Under the pieces are notes generated by a model. The model did no database searches and was not told the DNA's origin. It was given only the letters and a program-made list of their open reading frames with translations. This document shows, in pieces, positions 43,571 to 53,862 of a stretch of DNA of 64,000 bases. The stretch is from Cutibacterium avidum ATCC 25577 (lineage in GTDB: Bacteria > Actinomycetota > Actinomycetes > Propionibacteriales > Propionibacteriaceae): the NCBI RefSeq assembly GCF_000227295.1, contig NZ_JH165054.1:1629625-1693624 (forward strand), given 5' to 3'. The translations under genes and the position numbers were made by a program. The number at the start of each line of letters is the position of its first letter. Positions within the stretch are counted from its first letter, which is position 1.

Positions 43571-44188
43571 ATGGCAGACATCATTCACCTCAAGGCCGAA
43601 GAGCGTACCGAGTTCGGTAAGGGCGCTGCTCGTCGCATCCGTCGTGACGACAAGGTTCCCGCCGTCATGTACGGTCGCGACCACGACCCGATCCATGTGA
43701 CCCTCGAGGGCCACGCCACCCTCCTCGCGCTGCGTACCGAGAACCCGCTGCTGTCGATCGAGATTGAGGGCAAGGAGCCCGTGCTCGCCCTGCCGAAGGA
43801 CGTCCAGCGTGACGTTCTCAAGGGCTTCGTCCGTCACGTCGACCTGCTGTCCGTGCGTCGTGGCGAGAAGGTTGACGTCAACGTCGCCCTGCGCATCACC
43901 GGTGAGTCGGCTCCTGGCACCATCGCCATGACCGAGTTCAACGAGATCGAGGTCGAGGCCGACCTGCTCAACATCCCGGAGCTCATCGAGATCGACGTCA
44001 CCGGCCTCGAAGCCGGCACCACCATCTACCTCGGCGACGTCAAGCTCCCCGAGGGCACCACCCTCAAGGGTGACCCGGAGGCCGTCGCTGCCACCGTCGC
44101 CTTCCCGGAGACCGAGTACGCCGAGGATGAGGAGTCCGAGGGTGAGGACGCCGAGGGCGGGTCCGAGATGAAGGCCGAGGACGAGTGA
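43571..44188 (+). CDS. rplY: 50S ribosomal protein L25 (CTC-type)
   Basis: A 205-residue long form of L25 that binds 5S rRNA. The N-terminal L25 domain runs from IIHLKAEERTEFGKGAARR to about residue 90 and is followed by the TL5/CTC beta-domain. The acidic tail (residues 180-205) is Glu/Asp-rich. ATG at 43571 is preceded by AGAAGGAG. Its stop overlaps the pth start, coupling ribosome-associated and tRNA-recycling functions. Confidence 0.95.
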   Translation: MADIIHLKAEERTEFGKGAARRIRRDDKVPAVMYGRDHDPIHVTLEGHATLLALRTENPLLSIEIEGKEPVLALPKDVQRDVLKGFVRHVDLLSVRRGEKVDVNVALRITGESAPGTIAMTEFNEIEVEADLLNIPELIEIDVTGLEAGTTIYLGDVKLPEGTTLKGDPEAVAATVAFPETEYAEDEESEGEDAEGGSEMKAEDE

Positions 44189-44787
44189 GCCCTTCCTGGC
44201 TCGTGATCGGGCTCGGCAACCCGGGCCCGCGCTATGACGGCACCCGACACAACGTCGGGGTGGACGTCATCACCGAGTTGTGCCGTCGGGCCGTCGAGAA
44301 GCTCTCGTCGGCCCGTGGGCAGCGGGCTGAGCTGGCTCGCACTCGCATCGGCTCGGCTGGTCTCGGCGTCCCGGCTGCGGACGCCCAGATCGTCACCTTG
44401 ATGCGCAGCCGTACCTACATGAATGAGTCGGGGATCGCCGTCCGCAAGGTCGCGGGCTTCGCAGGTATCACCCCTGATCACCTCATCGTCATCCATGACG
44501 AGATCGATCTCGACCCTGGCCGTCTACGTCTCAAGTGCGGAGGCGGGGACAACGGACACAACGGGTTGAAGTCCATTCGAGCCCATCTGCACACCGGTGA
44601 CTTCATTCGGGTGCGGGTTGGTGTAGGTCGTCCTCCGGGCCGTCAGGACCCTGCCGACTGGGTACTGGCCCGCGTTCCCGCCAAGCAGCGCGCTGACATG
44701 GACGTTCAGGTGGCCATGGCCGCCGACGCCGTCGAGACGATCATCACCCACGGACTGACGGTGGCCCAGAACCGTTTCAATTCCTGA
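44185..44787 (+). CDS. pth: peptidyl-tRNA hydrolase
   Basis: A 200-residue esterase that recycles peptidyl-tRNA released from stalled ribosomes. VIGLGNPGPRYDGTRHNVG includes the catalytic His near residue 23, MRSRTYMNESG contains the substrate-binding asparagine, and VIHDEIDLDPGRLRLK and GGGDNGHNGLKSI are diagnostic. GTG at 44185 overlaps rplY. It converges on prsW, with three bases between stops. Confidence 0.95.
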   Translation: MSPSWLVIGLGNPGPRYDGTRHNVGVDVITELCRRAVEKLSSARGQRAELARTRIGSAGLGVPAADAQIVTLMRSRTYMNESGIAVRKVAGFAGITPDHLIVIHDEIDLDPGRLRLKCGGGDNGHNGLKSIRAHLHTGDFIRVRVGVGRPPGRQDPADWVLARVPAKQRADMDVQVAMAADAVETIITHGLTVAQNRFNS

Positions 44788-44790
44788 CGC

Positions 44791-45945
44791 TCACCAGCTC
44801 GACGGAGGCTGGATCTGCGGAAACTGCGGCATGAAGGGCAGCTGGCCCAACTTGTCGGGGCGTGCCCGCAGCCATTCCGAGAGCTGATCACGTCGGCGCA
44901 CCAGCTCGGGGCCTCCCTCGCCCTTGGCGATGCGGTGCTGCGCGAGTGCGGCTTCCGTGACAGCAGTGATGGTCCGTTCCTGACTGCGCTTCGCAGCCCT
45001 GCCGTGCTTGCCCGAATCAGCGAGCACGGCGCGACGCTTGCCCGGATCTGCGATCATGTCCGCCTCGGCGGGAGTCACCAGGCCGGCCTCAACCATGAGC
45101 GGAAGCTGGGAGCGCACGGCCTCGGACTCCTTGCGACGGTTACGAGTCGTCATGACGACGGTGCCGATGAACACCGGGACGAAGAGCACCACGTAGATGA
45201 GGACCATCGCCGTCAACTGGCCGTTGACGCCCAGCCCCATGGCACTTGCCACCAGAGTCGGACCGCCGTTCCACAGACCATGCATCAGGCAGGCGACGAG
45301 ATAACCCAGAACGACCCTCCAGAATCCGCCCTTGTTGCGCCAGGCCCAGACGCCGACCGCCGTCGCGGTGGTGTAGAGCGGGTGGCCGAAGACACCGAAC
45401 CCGGTGCGCACCAGGGCCATGACGACGATGTCTCCCGTCCCCTCAGCAGTCGCGAAATATCCCAGGTTCTCCACGAAGGCGAAGCCCAGGGCGCACACCC
45501 CGGCGTAGAAGATGTGGTCGGTAAGAGAGGTGAGCTCCAGCTTGCGCAGTCCAGTGACGAGCAGCACGAAGACCGAGGCCTTGGCGAACTCCTCGACGAG
45601 TGGCGCGACGACGGCGGCGGTGCCGAATTCGCTGGCAGGAACGGCTGCCTCGACGAGCATGGAGAAGATGACGGCTGCTGACCCTCCCCAGATCAGTGCC
45701 ATCACGGTGAGACGGGCGGGTTCTGGCTCCCACTTGTCGAGCCATCGGTAGCACAGCAGGCACACGATGAGGGCTGCAGTCGACGGGATCGCGCCGACGA
45801 TGAAGTATGGCGGCGATCCGGCGCCGATGACGGCCACCATGAGGAGGATGACGAACGCTCCCAGAATGGTGATGACGATCGGCAGGACTCCGCCGCGTCG
45901 AACTGGTTTGGGGGCGAGTGGGTACTGCATGGGTGGGGTGCTCAC
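44791..45945 (-). CDS. PrsW-family intramembrane metalloprotease
   Basis: A 384-residue membrane protease with about eight helices. Family motifs: EE in APLVEEFAKA (118-119), FVENLGY (near 157-163), FGHPLYTT with His near 188, and MHGLWNG near 224. In Bacillus PrsW cleaves an anti-sigma factor; the target here is unknown. The C-terminal 120 residues are a soluble basic tail. The start is GTG at 45945. It is divergent from mfd with an 89-bp gap. Confidence 0.88.
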   Translation of the reverse strand: MSTPPMQYPLAPKPVRRGGVLPIVITILGAFVILLMVAVIGAGSPPYFIVGAIPSTAALIVCLLCYRWLDKWEPEPARLTVMALIWGGSAAVIFSMLVEAAVPASEFGTAAVVAPLVEEFAKASVFVLLVTGLRKLELTSLTDHIFYAGVCALGFAFVENLGYFATAEGTGDIVVMALVRTGFGVFGHPLYTTATAVGVWAWRNKGGFWRVVLGYLVACLMHGLWNGGPTLVASAMGLGVNGQLTAMVLIYVVLFVPVFIGTVVMTTRNRRKESEAVRSQLPLMVEAGLVTPAEADMIADPGKRRAVLADSGKHGRAAKRSQERTITAVTEAALAQHRIAKGEGGPELVRRRDQLSEWLRARPDKLGQLPFMPQFPQIQPPSSW

Positions 45946-46034
45946 GTCGACATGCTATGGGTTGGCGAGTCAGGGAGACCAGCGCAGAACGTGACGGTCG
46001 GGTAGTCGTCGGTGCCATCACGTACCCTATTTCG

Positions 46035-49000
46035 GTGACTTCTGGCGGATTGACCTCCCTTCTTTCCCGCGAGCCGGTGCTCTCCCATTCCGTGGAGGAC
46101 GCTCTGACCCGGCGTACCCCCACTCTCGACCTGCAGGTGGCTCCGTCTGCCCGTCCGGCCGTGGCTGCTGTGCTCAGCCAGGCGCTCACTGGTTCCGGAC
46201 GGTTGCCGGTGCTGTTGGTGACGAGCACCTTCCGGGAGGCCGAGGAGTCGGTGGCCACCCTGGAGACGTGGCTCGGCCCCGATGACGTCTGTTACTACCC
46301 ATCCTGGGAGACGCTGCCCCACGAGAGGTTGAGTCCCCGCACTGACACCGTTGGTCGGCGGATGGAGGTGTTGCGCCGATTGTGTGGCACAGAAGGAGAG
46401 GTGCCGCAGGTCGTCGTCGCCCCGGTGCGATCCCTGCTTCAGCCCCAGGTGGCCGGGCTGGGCCGCATCAAGCCCGTCCGTCTGGCTGTGGGGGAGGAGC
46501 ACGATCTCACCGATCTGGCGGCAGAACTCGTCAATGCCGCCTACAGCCGGGTCGACATGGTGGAACGCCGAGGCGAATTCGCGGTACGCGGCGGCATCGT
46601 CGATGTCTTCCCGCCGGTGCTGGAGCACCCGGTTCGTATCGATTTCTTCGGTGACGAGATCGAGGAGATGACCTCCTTCGCGGTGGCCGATCAGCGATCC
46701 ACCGACGAAACCCACCGGGAGCTCATCTGCGCTCCGTGTCGTGAGCTCACCCTCACCGACGAGGTCCGTTCCAGGGCCAGGACCCTGTTACCGGACCACC
46801 CCGAACTGGCGGACATGCTGGAACGGATCGTCGATGGTCAGGCCGTCGAAGGGATGGAAGCCCTCATGCCAGCCCTGGTCGACGAGATGGAGCTGCTCGT
46901 CGACGTCCTTCCCGAGCACGCCATGGTCGTCCTCTCGGACCCCGAGATGGTGCGCTCCCGGGCAGCGGACCTGGTCCGCACCTCCGAAGAATTCCTGGGA
47001 GCCGGGTGGGCGGCCGCCGCCGGTGGTGGTCAGGCCCCGATCGACCTGGCGGCCTCGGGATACCGCAGCCTGGCCCATGTGAGGGCCCACTGCCTCGAGC
47101 GCGGCATGGCGTGGTGGTCGATGTCCTCCTTCGCCCTGGACGCCCCTGCCACGGATGCCCTTGCCGACGACGACGTCACGACCGCCCCACGCACCGTCAA
47201 CCCGCATCTGGAGGCCGTCGAGCCGTGGCGCGGAGACGTGGAGGCGGCCGTCAAGGATCTCACCACCAGACTCGGTGAGGGCTGGACGGTCGTGCTGTGC
47301 GCCGAGGGTGAGGGCATCGCCAAGCGCATGGCGGAGCTGCTCGGTGAACATCACGTCGCGGCCAAGCTGGTCGACGAGGTCGACGCCGACATCACCGAGC
47401 CAAGCGTCCAGGTCGTCCGGCTGCATCAGCGTCATGGTTTCGCCGCGGATTCCCTCAAACTGCTCGTGGCCTCCACCGGAGACCTCGCTGACTCCCAGGA
47501 CCCAGCCGTCAGTGGCGAGCGGCGCATGCCCCGACGCCGTCGCAATCAGATCCAGCCGCTTGAGCTCAAGTCCGGCGACCTCGTCGTCCATGAGCAGCAC
47601 GGTGTGGGCCGATACGTGGAGATGGTGCAACGCACCGTCGGTGGTGCCACCCGCGAGTACCTCGTCATCGAGTACGCCCCCTCCAAGAAGGGTCAGCCCG
47701 GCGACCGTCTCTTCGTCCCCGTCAACTCCCTGGACCAGGTGACCCGCTACGTCGGTGGTGACGCCCCGAGCCTGGACCGGATGGGTGGCGCCGACTGGCG
47801 CAAGCGCAAGTCTCGTGCCCGCAAGGCGGTCCGTGAGATCGCCGCTGAACTCATCAAGCTCTACGCTGCCCGGCAGGCCACCAAGGGCCACGCCTTCGGC
47901 CCCGACACCGCCTGGCAGCGGGAGCTGGAGGACGCCTTCGCCTACGTCGAGACCCCTGATCAGCTCACCACCATCGCCGACGTCAAGCATGACATGGAAC
48001 AGGTCGTCCCGATGGACCGTCTGGTCTGTGGCGACGTCGGTTACGGCAAGACCGAGATCGCGGTGCGCGCTGCTTTCAAGGCCGTCCAGGACGGCAAACA
48101 GGTGGCCGTGCTGGTGCCAACCACCCTTTTGGTGCAGCAGCACTTCCAGACCTTCACCGAGCGCTACGCAGGGTTCCCGGTCAAGGTCGCAGCCCTGTCT
48201 CGATTCCAGACCGACGCCGAGGCCCGCGAGACCTTGGAGGGGATCAAGCGCGGCACGGTTGACGTCGTCGTCGGTACCCATCGCTTGCTGGCCAAGGAGG
48301 TTGAGTTCAAGGACCTTGGCCTGGTCATCGTCGACGAGGAACAGCGCTTCGGTGTCGAGCACAAGGAGGCCCTCAAGCGCATGAGGGTTAACGTCGACGT
48401 GCTGGCGATGAGCGCCACCCCGATCCCGCGCACCCTGGAAATGGCGGTGACCGGTATCCGTGAGATGAGCACGATCGCCACGCCGCCGGAGGAACGTCAT
48501 CCGGTGCTCACCTTCGCCGGCCCCTACGACGAGGGTCAGGTGGTTGCGGCCATCCGCCGCGAGTTGGCTCGTGAGGGTCAGGTCTTCTACATCCACAACC
48601 GGGTGCAGTCCATCGAGAAGACGGCGGCCAAACTGCGCGAACTCGTCCCGGAGGCACGGATCGTCACCGCCCACGGCCAGATGAACGAGAAGCAGCTCGA
48701 GCAGATCATGGTGGACTTCTGGGAGCGTCGCGCCGATGTGCTGGTCTGCACCACCATCGTCGAGTCGGGTATCGACATCTCCACGGCCAACACCCTGCTC
48801 ATCGACCGCGCGGACCGCATGGGGCTGTCCCAGCTACACCAGTTGCGCGGGCGTGTCGGCCGTTCCCGTGAGCGTGGCTATGCCTACTTCCTCTACCCGG
48901 CTGACAAGCCGCTCTCCCAGACCGCCCACGATCGCCTGGCGACAATGGCCGCCCACACCGATCTGGGGGCCGGTATGGCCATCGCCATGAAGGACCTCGA

Positions 49001-49619
49001 GATTCGCGGCGCCGGAAACCTGTTGGGCGGCGAGCAGTCTGGTCACATCGCTGACGTCGGATTCGATCTCTACATCCGTCTGGTGGGTGACGCCGTCGCG
49101 GAGTTCCGTGGTTACGCCAGTGCCGCCGACGAACCCGAAATGCGCATCGAACTCCCGGTTGACGCCAACCTGCCAGTCGAGTATGTCGAGACTGAGCGGC
49201 TTCGTCTAGAGATGTACAAGAGGTTGGCCGAGGTGCGCAGCGACGAGGAGGTCGACGCCATCGCCGCCGAGCTCGTCGATCGCTACGGTCCGATGCCCGA
49301 GCCGGTACTGGCCCTCCTCGGGGTGGCGCGGTTCCGCCTGCTGTGTCGTCGGGCAGGTGTCCATGAGGTGGTTCCGTCCGGCCGCAACATCCGCTTTTCC
49401 CCGGTCCATCTGCCGGAGTCGCGCGTGATGCGACTCAAGAGGCTGTATTCGGGGTCAGTGGTCAAGCAGGCGGCAGGTATCGTTATGGTTCCCAAACCGA
49501 CTACCGCGCGGATCGGGGGGCAGTCTCTGACGGGTCAGGAACTGCTCAACTGGGCGGGAGAACTCGTCAGGGGGGTGTTGGAGGTGCAGGAGGCACCAAC
49601 CCAAGGTGCAAAGAGTTGA
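46035..49619 (+). CDS. mfd: transcription-repair coupling factor
   Basis: A 1194-residue ATPase that removes RNA polymerase stalled at lesions and recruits UvrA. The UvrB-like N-terminal region is followed by the RNA polymerase-interacting domain ([19 protein letters not shown] near 525), then the RecG-like motor with [12 protein letters not shown] near 665, [15 protein letters not shown] near 770, and the TRCF C-terminal domain. GTG at 46035 was chosen by homology; no strong ribosome site is present. In mycobacteria mazG follows soon after mfd, but here an ABC cluster lies between them. Confidence 0.94.
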   Translation: MTSGGLTSLLSREPVLSHSVEDALTRRTPTLDLQVAPSARPAVAAVLSQALTGSGRLPVLLVTSTFREAEESVATLETWLGPDDVCYYPSWETLPHERLSPRTDTVGRRMEVLRRLCGTEGEVPQVVVAPVRSLLQPQVAGLGRIKPVRLAVGEEHDLTDLAAELVNAAYSRVDMVERRGEFAVRGGIVDVFPPVLEHPVRIDFFGDEIEEMTSFAVADQRSTDETHRELICAPCRELTLTDEVRSRARTLLPDHPELADMLERIVDGQAVEGMEALMPALVDEMELLVDVLPEHAMVVLSDPEMVRSRAADLVRTSEEFLGAGWAAAAGGGQAPIDLAASGYRSLAHVRAHCLERGMAWWSMSSFALDAPATDALADDDVTTAPRTVNPHLEAVEPWRGDVEAAVKDLTTRLGEGWTVVLCAEGEGIAKRMAELLGEHHVAAKLVDEVDADITEPSVQVVRLHQRHGFAADSLKLLVASTGDLADSQDPAVSGERRMPRRRRNQIQPLELKSGDLVVHEQHGVGRYVEMVQRTVGGATREYLVIEYAPSKKGQPGDRLFVPVNSLDQVTRYVGGDAPSLDRMGGADWRKRKSRARKAVREIAAELIKLYAARQATKGHAFGPDTAWQRELEDAFAYVETPDQLTTIADVKHDMEQVVPMDRLVCGDVGYGKTEIAVRAAFKAVQDGKQVAVLVPTTLLVQQHFQTFTERYAGFPVKVAALSRFQTDAEARETLEGIKRGTVDVVVGTHRLLAKEVEFKDLGLVIVDEEQRFGVEHKEALKRMRVNVDVLAMSATPIPRTLEMAVTGIREMSTIATPPEERHPVLTFAGPYDEGQVVAAIRRELAREGQVFYIHNRVQSIEKTAAKLRELVPEARIVTAHGQMNEKQLEQIMVDFWERRADVLVCTTIVESGIDISTANTLLIDRADRMGLSQLHQLRGRVGRSRERGYAYFLYPADKPLSQTAHDRLATMAAHTDLGAGMAIAMKDLEIRGAGNLLGGEQSGHIADVGFDLYIRLVGDAVAEFRGYASAADEPEMRIELPVDANLPVEYVETERLRLEMYKRLAEVRSDEEVDAIAAELVDRYGPMPEPVLALLGVARFRLLCRRAGVHEVVPSGRNIRFSPVHLPESRVMRLKRLYSGSVVKQAAGIVMVPKPTTARIGGQSLTGQELLNWAGELVRGVLEVQEAPTQGAKS

Positions 49620-49655
49620 CAAGACGCCAAAGCGTTCGTTTTCCTTTGCGGATCG

Positions 49656-49805
49656 ATGGTCGAATTACAGCAAGGTGTTAATGTGCAAGTATTCAGCTAC
49701 TCATACGGGTTGGGGGTACAGCCTGCTGGTAAACATCACCTGACGGTGAAGGGGATTGATGGCAGCTCGGTGGTGTCGCTCCCCTCGATGGCAATCAGTT
49801 ATTGA
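49656..49805 (+). CDS. 49-residue open reading frame preceding an ABC transporter
   Basis: An ATG-initiated frame of 49 codons in the 208-bp gap between mfd and the ABC ATPase, ending 22 bp before the ATPase start. The product starts MVELQQGVNVQVFSYSYG and ends SLPSMAISY; it is Ser/Val/Gly-rich with no cysteine. The ribosome site is weak (GCGGA). It could be a secreted peptide substrate, a leader peptide or a chance frame. Confidence 0.35.
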   Translation: MVELQQGVNVQVFSYSYGLGVQPAGKHHLTVKGIDGSSVVSLPSMAISY

Positions 49806-49827
49806 TGTTTCACCAAGGCCGAATGTT

Positions 49828-50577
49828 ATGAAACGCGGACTGTTGGAATCTGAGGTGAAGATCGAAGGAGTTTATTTTTCCTATGGTCGACACGGTAAAA
49901 TTTTCCATGGTTTCGACTGTGAGTTTCATGGTGGGAAAACCGTCCTTCTGGGTCCCAACGGTGCTGGGAAGTCGACGCTGTTTCGAATCATGGCAGGAAT
50001 ACTTAAACCATCTGTTGGACTGGTACTCCTGCCTGATTCCCCGGGACTGGTGTCGTCCTCGTGGTCGCAGGTCGCACTCATGCCCCAGGATGTACCACCG
50101 ATCCCCGGACTCCGTGTCGTTGAACAGGTGGCCTATTCCGGCTGGCTGGCGGGCCTGTCGCGTCGGGATGCGCAAAGGCGAGCCGTGGAGGTGCTGGCGG
50201 CGGTCAACCTCTCTGACAAGGCGTCCTCGCGGGTGTCGCGCCTATCAGGAGGACAGTTACGCCGTGTCGGTCTTGCCCAAGCCTTGGTGGCGAACCCGCA
50301 GGTTCTCCTGTTGGACGAGCCAACCGCAGGTCTCGACCCAGCCCAACGCCATTCCTTCCGAGAGGTCCTCAAGTCGGTGCCATCTGGAGACCAGGTCGTC
50401 GTCGTGTCAACCCACATGGTCGACGACATCGAGGACCTCTACGACCATGTGGTCGTCATGAATGAGGGCTGCGTCATCTTCACAGGAACGCCCGATGAGT
50501 TCATCAATCTTTCGGAACCGGGTCCCAACCGCGCCGAACGTTCCTACCTTGGCCTCGTCGAATCGGTGCGGACATGA
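49828..50577 (+). CDS. ABC transporter ATP-binding protein
   Basis: A 249-residue nucleotide-binding subunit: Walker A GPNGAGKST (42-50), Q-loop MPQD (85-88), signature LSGGQLRR (139-146), Walker B LLLDEPTAGLDP (160-171) and an H-loop in STHMVDD. It resembles exporter ATPases of the bacitracin/CcmA type. ATG 49828 was used; an upstream frame to 49756 is unlikely. The first part is AT-richer than its neighbours. It overlaps the next membrane gene (ATGA), so the two form one transporter. Confidence 0.9.
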   Translation: MKRGLLESEVKIEGVYFSYGRHGKIFHGFDCEFHGGKTVLLGPNGAGKSTLFRIMAGILKPSVGLVLLPDSPGLVSSSWSQVALMPQDVPPIPGLRVVEQVAYSGWLAGLSRRDAQRRAVEVLAAVNLSDKASSRVSRLSGGQLRRVGLAQALVANPQVLLLDEPTAGLDPAQRHSFREVLKSVPSGDQVVVVSTHMVDDIEDLYDHVVVMNEGCVIFTGTPDEFINLSEPGPNRAERSYLGLVESVRT

Positions 50578-51842
50578 CTTGGTTGACGCGCATCCGGGTC
50601 TCACCAGGCATCTGGCTGGCGCCGGTCATGGCTCTCATCTCCATGGCACACTTCGACGTCCCGGCCGCCAGGGGATACGCCCTCGCATCGGCCACCCGCG
50701 ACGCCTACAGTCTGCTGTTCGTTGCTGCGCTCTCTTGTGCTGCCGGTGCCTGGGAAGGTCATCGGCTCCAAACCGGTGGGGTGCTTTCCGGAGTAGCGCG
50801 TCGGTCTCGGTTCGCCATCATGGCAGCACCATGGACCTCTGCGGTGGTCGTTCCCACCGCCTTGGACGTAGTGATCTTCATCCGTGATGGGGCGTTTACC
50901 AGCATTGACGCCGTGCCCGTCATCGTGACGACCATCGCCACTGCGTGGGTGTGGGCCTTGGCCGGAATGGCGGTCGGAGTCGCTGTGCGTCCCGCGCTGT
51001 CGGTGCCACTGAGTCTCATGGTTCCGGTCTTGTGGCTCATCATGCTTCCAGCCAGCCAGACCTTGTGGCTGCGACACTTGACCGGAGGCTGGCCCTCGTG
51101 TTGCAGCGTCAACAGTACGCTGTCGTGGCGTGCCATTTTGGCGACGTGGACGGTGCTCGCCAGTGTGCTGGCGGCAAGTCTCCTCGTGCTGGGGACACGT
51201 GGTCGTGCCATGGGTCCCCGTCCTCGTATGGTCGCCGGATTGGTGGCCGTTCTGGTCACGGGTGGCCTGGTGGGTGGTGCCAGCATGGTTCGGGGGATGG
51301 GCCCCGATCCCATCGCGCCGCGAACCCATGGTTTGCGTTGTGACGTGGTGGCCGAGGCAAAGGTCTGTGTGTGGCCCGAGCACGAGGCTGCTGCCGCCAG
51401 GTTCAAGCCCGTTGTGGCCACGGTGTTTCCGGTCTGGCGTCAGGCAGGCGTTGCACTGCCCGAGGTCATCACCGAGGCGAGCCTCCCGGATTCCGCATCA
51501 TCGGGTTCGCGCGATGGCCGGATCGAGTACATCTATCTTGGGCGGTCATCCCCAGCTCCGGACGACCTGCTGGGGTCCTTGACGAGTGATCTTGCCACTG
51601 CACCATGTCTGGAACGTGAGAACGTCGAGACCCCGGCGTGGGCCACGGTCGACCAAGGGCGTTACCGAGCGTGGCTGCAGTTGTCGGGTGCACGAGCCTT
51701 GGGGCTATCGGAGAAAGACGTGAGGGATGGGAGTATTCCCACAGACCAGTGGCATTGGGCGCAGGAAGTCCTCACACAGCCTGCTGCCCAGCAGGCGAAG
51801 GCGGTGAACGTTGTTGCCACTAGGCTGTCCTCGTGCCGGTGA
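50574..51842 (+). CDS. ABC-cluster membrane protein with extracytoplasmic C-terminal domain (DUF7224-like)
   Basis: A 422-residue protein. Residues 1-250 hold about six hydrophobic segments, suggesting a permease. Residues 255-422 are soluble, beginning HGLRCDVVAEAKVCVWPEHE, with two Cys in the first part, resembling the DUF7224 C-terminal domain found in actinobacterial ABC gene clusters. ATG at 50574 overlaps the ATPase gene. The substrate is unknown. Export of a peptide or antibiotic is plausible but unproven. Confidence 0.75.
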   Translation: MTWLTRIRVSPGIWLAPVMALISMAHFDVPAARGYALASATRDAYSLLFVAALSCAAGAWEGHRLQTGGVLSGVARRSRFAIMAAPWTSAVVVPTALDVVIFIRDGAFTSIDAVPVIVTTIATAWVWALAGMAVGVAVRPALSVPLSLMVPVLWLIMLPASQTLWLRHLTGGWPSCCSVNSTLSWRAILATWTVLASVLAASLLVLGTRGRAMGPRPRMVAGLVAVLVTGGLVGGASMVRGMGPDPIAPRTHGLRCDVVAEAKVCVWPEHEAAAARFKPVVATVFPVWRQAGVALPEVITEASLPDSASSGSRDGRIEYIYLGRSSPAPDDLLGSLTSDLATAPCLERENVETPAWATVDQGRYRAWLQLSGARALGLSEKDVRDGSIPTDQWHWAQEVLTQPAAQQAKAVNVVATRLSSCR

Positions 51843-51872
51843 AGGTGTCGGGGCGGTGGGCGGTGAGGTGCG

Positions 51873-52460
51873 ATGATTTGGTGGTGTAAAAACCGCGGCG
51901 TCGCAATTGTGTTGGCGTGTTCGGTCGGTATGGCGGTCCTGGTGGTCCTCACCGGGAGGTCGATTCGTGATATTCCGGTCATCTTCGGAGGGGTCGCACT
52001 GCGGGCGCCGCTGGTGTTCTTCGGTTCCCTTGTCGTCATTGTGGCTCACGGCTGGTCAGTGGCCAGGAATCCGGTCGAGTTGGAGTTGAGATCTCGGCGT
52101 CCGGTGCGTTGGGCCGATGTTGGGCTTATGGTTGCCGCAGCCTTGCCGCTGCTGGCTACCATCGTGTGTCCCGGCCTCATCGAGGTGGGTTTGGTGATCT
52201 CGCGCAATGTCATGATCGGTATGGGACTGACCCTATTGTGTGCGCGTTTCATGTCGCGGGGGCTTGCCTCGATGCCTGCTGTGAGTATGTTCCTGATTGG
52301 AGTGCTAACGGGACGCGGATACGGCCACGAGGCGTGGTGGAACTGGGTTGTCAGCTCTGGCGCGAGTCCGGTGGGAGCGGCGTGGTTCCTCGGGGCCGTC
52401 GTCGCCGGGTCGGTTGCCACACTAACGGGTCGGGCGCGGAAGCCGAGAGTCCCGTCGTAG
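51873..52460 (+). CDS. membrane protein of the ABC cluster
   Basis: A 195-residue protein with five or six membrane helices (for example VAIVLACSVGMAVLVVLTG and VGLMVAAALPLLATIVC). The family was not recognised. It starts 30 bp after the DUF7224-like gene on the same strand, so it probably forms a second membrane component of the same transporter. It ends 64 bp before a lipoprotein gene that belongs to the conserved chromosome. There is no signal peptide beyond the first helix. Confidence 0.65.
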   Translation: MIWWCKNRGVAIVLACSVGMAVLVVLTGRSIRDIPVIFGGVALRAPLVFFGSLVVIVAHGWSVARNPVELELRSRRPVRWADVGLMVAAALPLLATIVCPGLIEVGLVISRNVMIGMGLTLLCARFMSRGLASMPAVSMFLIGVLTGRGYGHEAWWNWVVSSGASPVGAAWFLGAVVAGSVATLTGRARKPRVPS

Positions 52461-52524
52461 GATGCTGCTGACAGGCTTCTTCGCCGTGCCGAAGGCGCGG
52501 CACCGAATTCAGGAGGGTTGCCCC

Positions 52525-53055
52525 ATGGCGTTGTCGCGTCCCATGCCGATCCGCATGGTCGCTGTCGCAGTGACCGGATTCCTCGGTATAGCAGGGTTGT
52601 CCGGGTGCGCGAGCTCCCCCAACACCGCGGCCACGGTGGGGAACACAACGGTGTCGATGAAGTCGATCGACGAGGCAGCGGATCACTGCTCGAAGTACAT
52701 CAATCCCAGCACGGAGCTCACCCCTCGCCAGGTCATCTCCTCGACGGTCATTCGTGGTGCCGTCGCCCAGGAGGTCCTGGACAACAGCGGGGAGAAGCTC
52801 TCCAATGCCCAGCGTGACCAGGTCATCGCCCGCAATGGCATGACGGCACTCACCTCCGACCCGGTCTGCCATGCGATGGTCCGTGACTTCGCCGGCCTGT
52901 TCCATCTGTTCGACCGCGAGGGTGAGAAGAAGGCCATGGCCGACCTGGCCGCGGTCGAGGTCAAGACGAATCCGCGGTTGGGCACCTGGGACGCCAAGAA
53001 CCTTGCGGTCCACGGGAGCTCCTCACTGTCGGACCCCTTCACCTCTCGCTCCTGA
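52525..53055 (+). CDS. lipoprotein, SurA-N-like helical
   Basis: A 176-residue exported lipoprotein: signal MVAVAVTGFLGIAGLSGC, lipobox LSGC with Cys near residue 28. The mature part is helical and may match the N-terminal domain of SurA-type chaperones (TPRQVISSTVIRGAVAQEVL). ATG 52525 follows AGGAGGG. It sits directly before mazG. Confidence 0.75.
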   Translation: MALSRPMPIRMVAVAVTGFLGIAGLSGCASSPNTAATVGNTTVSMKSIDEAADHCSKYINPSTELTPRQVISSTVIRGAVAQEVLDNSGEKLSNAQRDQVIARNGMTALTSDPVCHAMVRDFAGLFHLFDREGEKKAMADLAAVEVKTNPRLGTWDAKNLAVHGSSSLSDPFTSRS

Positions 53056-53060
53056 TCCTG

Positions 53061-53693
53061 ATGGCGTCGGACGACTCCCGGCCGAGGGCTGATTTCTCCG
53101 ACCTCGTCGCCGTCATGGCGAGGTTGCGCGACGAGTGCCCGTGGGATCGCAGCCAGACCCATCGCTCCCTCGTGACCTATTTGGTCGAGGAGACCGGAGA
53201 GGTCGTCGATGCCATCGAGGCCGGCACTGACGACGACCTCGTCGAGGAATTGGGCGACCTATTGCTCCAAGTGGTCTTTCACGCGCGCATCGCGGAGGGG
53301 GAGGGCGTCTTCAACATTGACGAAGTCGTCGGTGGGATCGTTGCCAAACTCGTGACCCGTCATCCTTATGTCTTCTCGGACGAGGACGTCCCCGAGGACC
53401 TCGACGCCGCATGGGAGGCACGCAAGGCAGCGGCCAAGGGACGCACCTCCAGCCTCGATGGCATCGCGCACTCGCTGTCGAGCGTGGCCCGCAGCGCCAA
53501 GGTCATCTCACGGGCTCGCAGCCGGGGCGTGGACGTCGAACTGCCTGAGGAACCCATCACCGCCGAGCAGACCGGAGATGAACTCCTGACCCTCATCGCC
53601 CGTGCCCAGGCTAGCGGCGTCGACGCCGACCAAGCTCTGCGCGACCGATTGCGCAGGCTCGAGAGCGACATCCGAGACGCCGAGGGACACTGA
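53061..53693 (+). CDS. mazG: MazG-family nucleoside triphosphate pyrophosphohydrolase
   Basis: A 210-residue all-helical NTP pyrophosphatase that hydrolyses non-canonical or oxidised nucleoside triphosphates. CPWDRSQTHRSLVTYLVEET and EELGDLLLQVVFHARI carry the metal-binding Glu/Asp residues. The second half is shorter than in E. coli MazG, similar to the mycobacterial form. ATG at 53061 lies five bases after the lipoprotein stop. In mycobacteria mazG also lies near mfd and eno. Confidence 0.93.
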   Translation: MASDDSRPRADFSDLVAVMARLRDECPWDRSQTHRSLVTYLVEETGEVVDAIEAGTDDDLVEELGDLLLQVVFHARIAEGEGVFNIDEVVGGIVAKLVTRHPYVFSDEDVPEDLDAAWEARKAAAKGRTSSLDGIAHSLSSVARSAKVISRARSRGVDVELPEEPITAEQTGDELLTLIARAQASGVDADQALRDRLRRLESDIRDAEGH

Positions 53694-53730
53694 ACCATAC
53701 GCGGTATTACCTGAGGGAAAATCCTTTGTG

Positions 53731-53862
53731 ATGAGGAGAGGAGACCTCGATGGATCCGCGCAGCCTCTGCCCATCAAGGACCAGACGATCGTCGTGAGTA
53801 TCGACGCCGCCCCCGAGATTACCTACACAATCGGCATCGCCAGGAAGGCCACCAAGACCTGA
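53731..53862 (+). CDS. short hypothetical protein or gene remnant after mazG
   Basis: ATG 53731 starts a 43-residue frame ending IDAAPEITYTIGIARKATKT. The frame is open back to the mazG stop and continues to look coding there (YAVLPEGKSFVMRRGDLDG), so it may be the tail of a lost gene. A purine-rich AGGAGAGGAG lies inside the frame rather than before the start. Function is unknown. Confidence 0.35.
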   Translation: MRRGDLDGSAQPLPIKDQTIVVSIDAAPEITYTIGIARKATKT

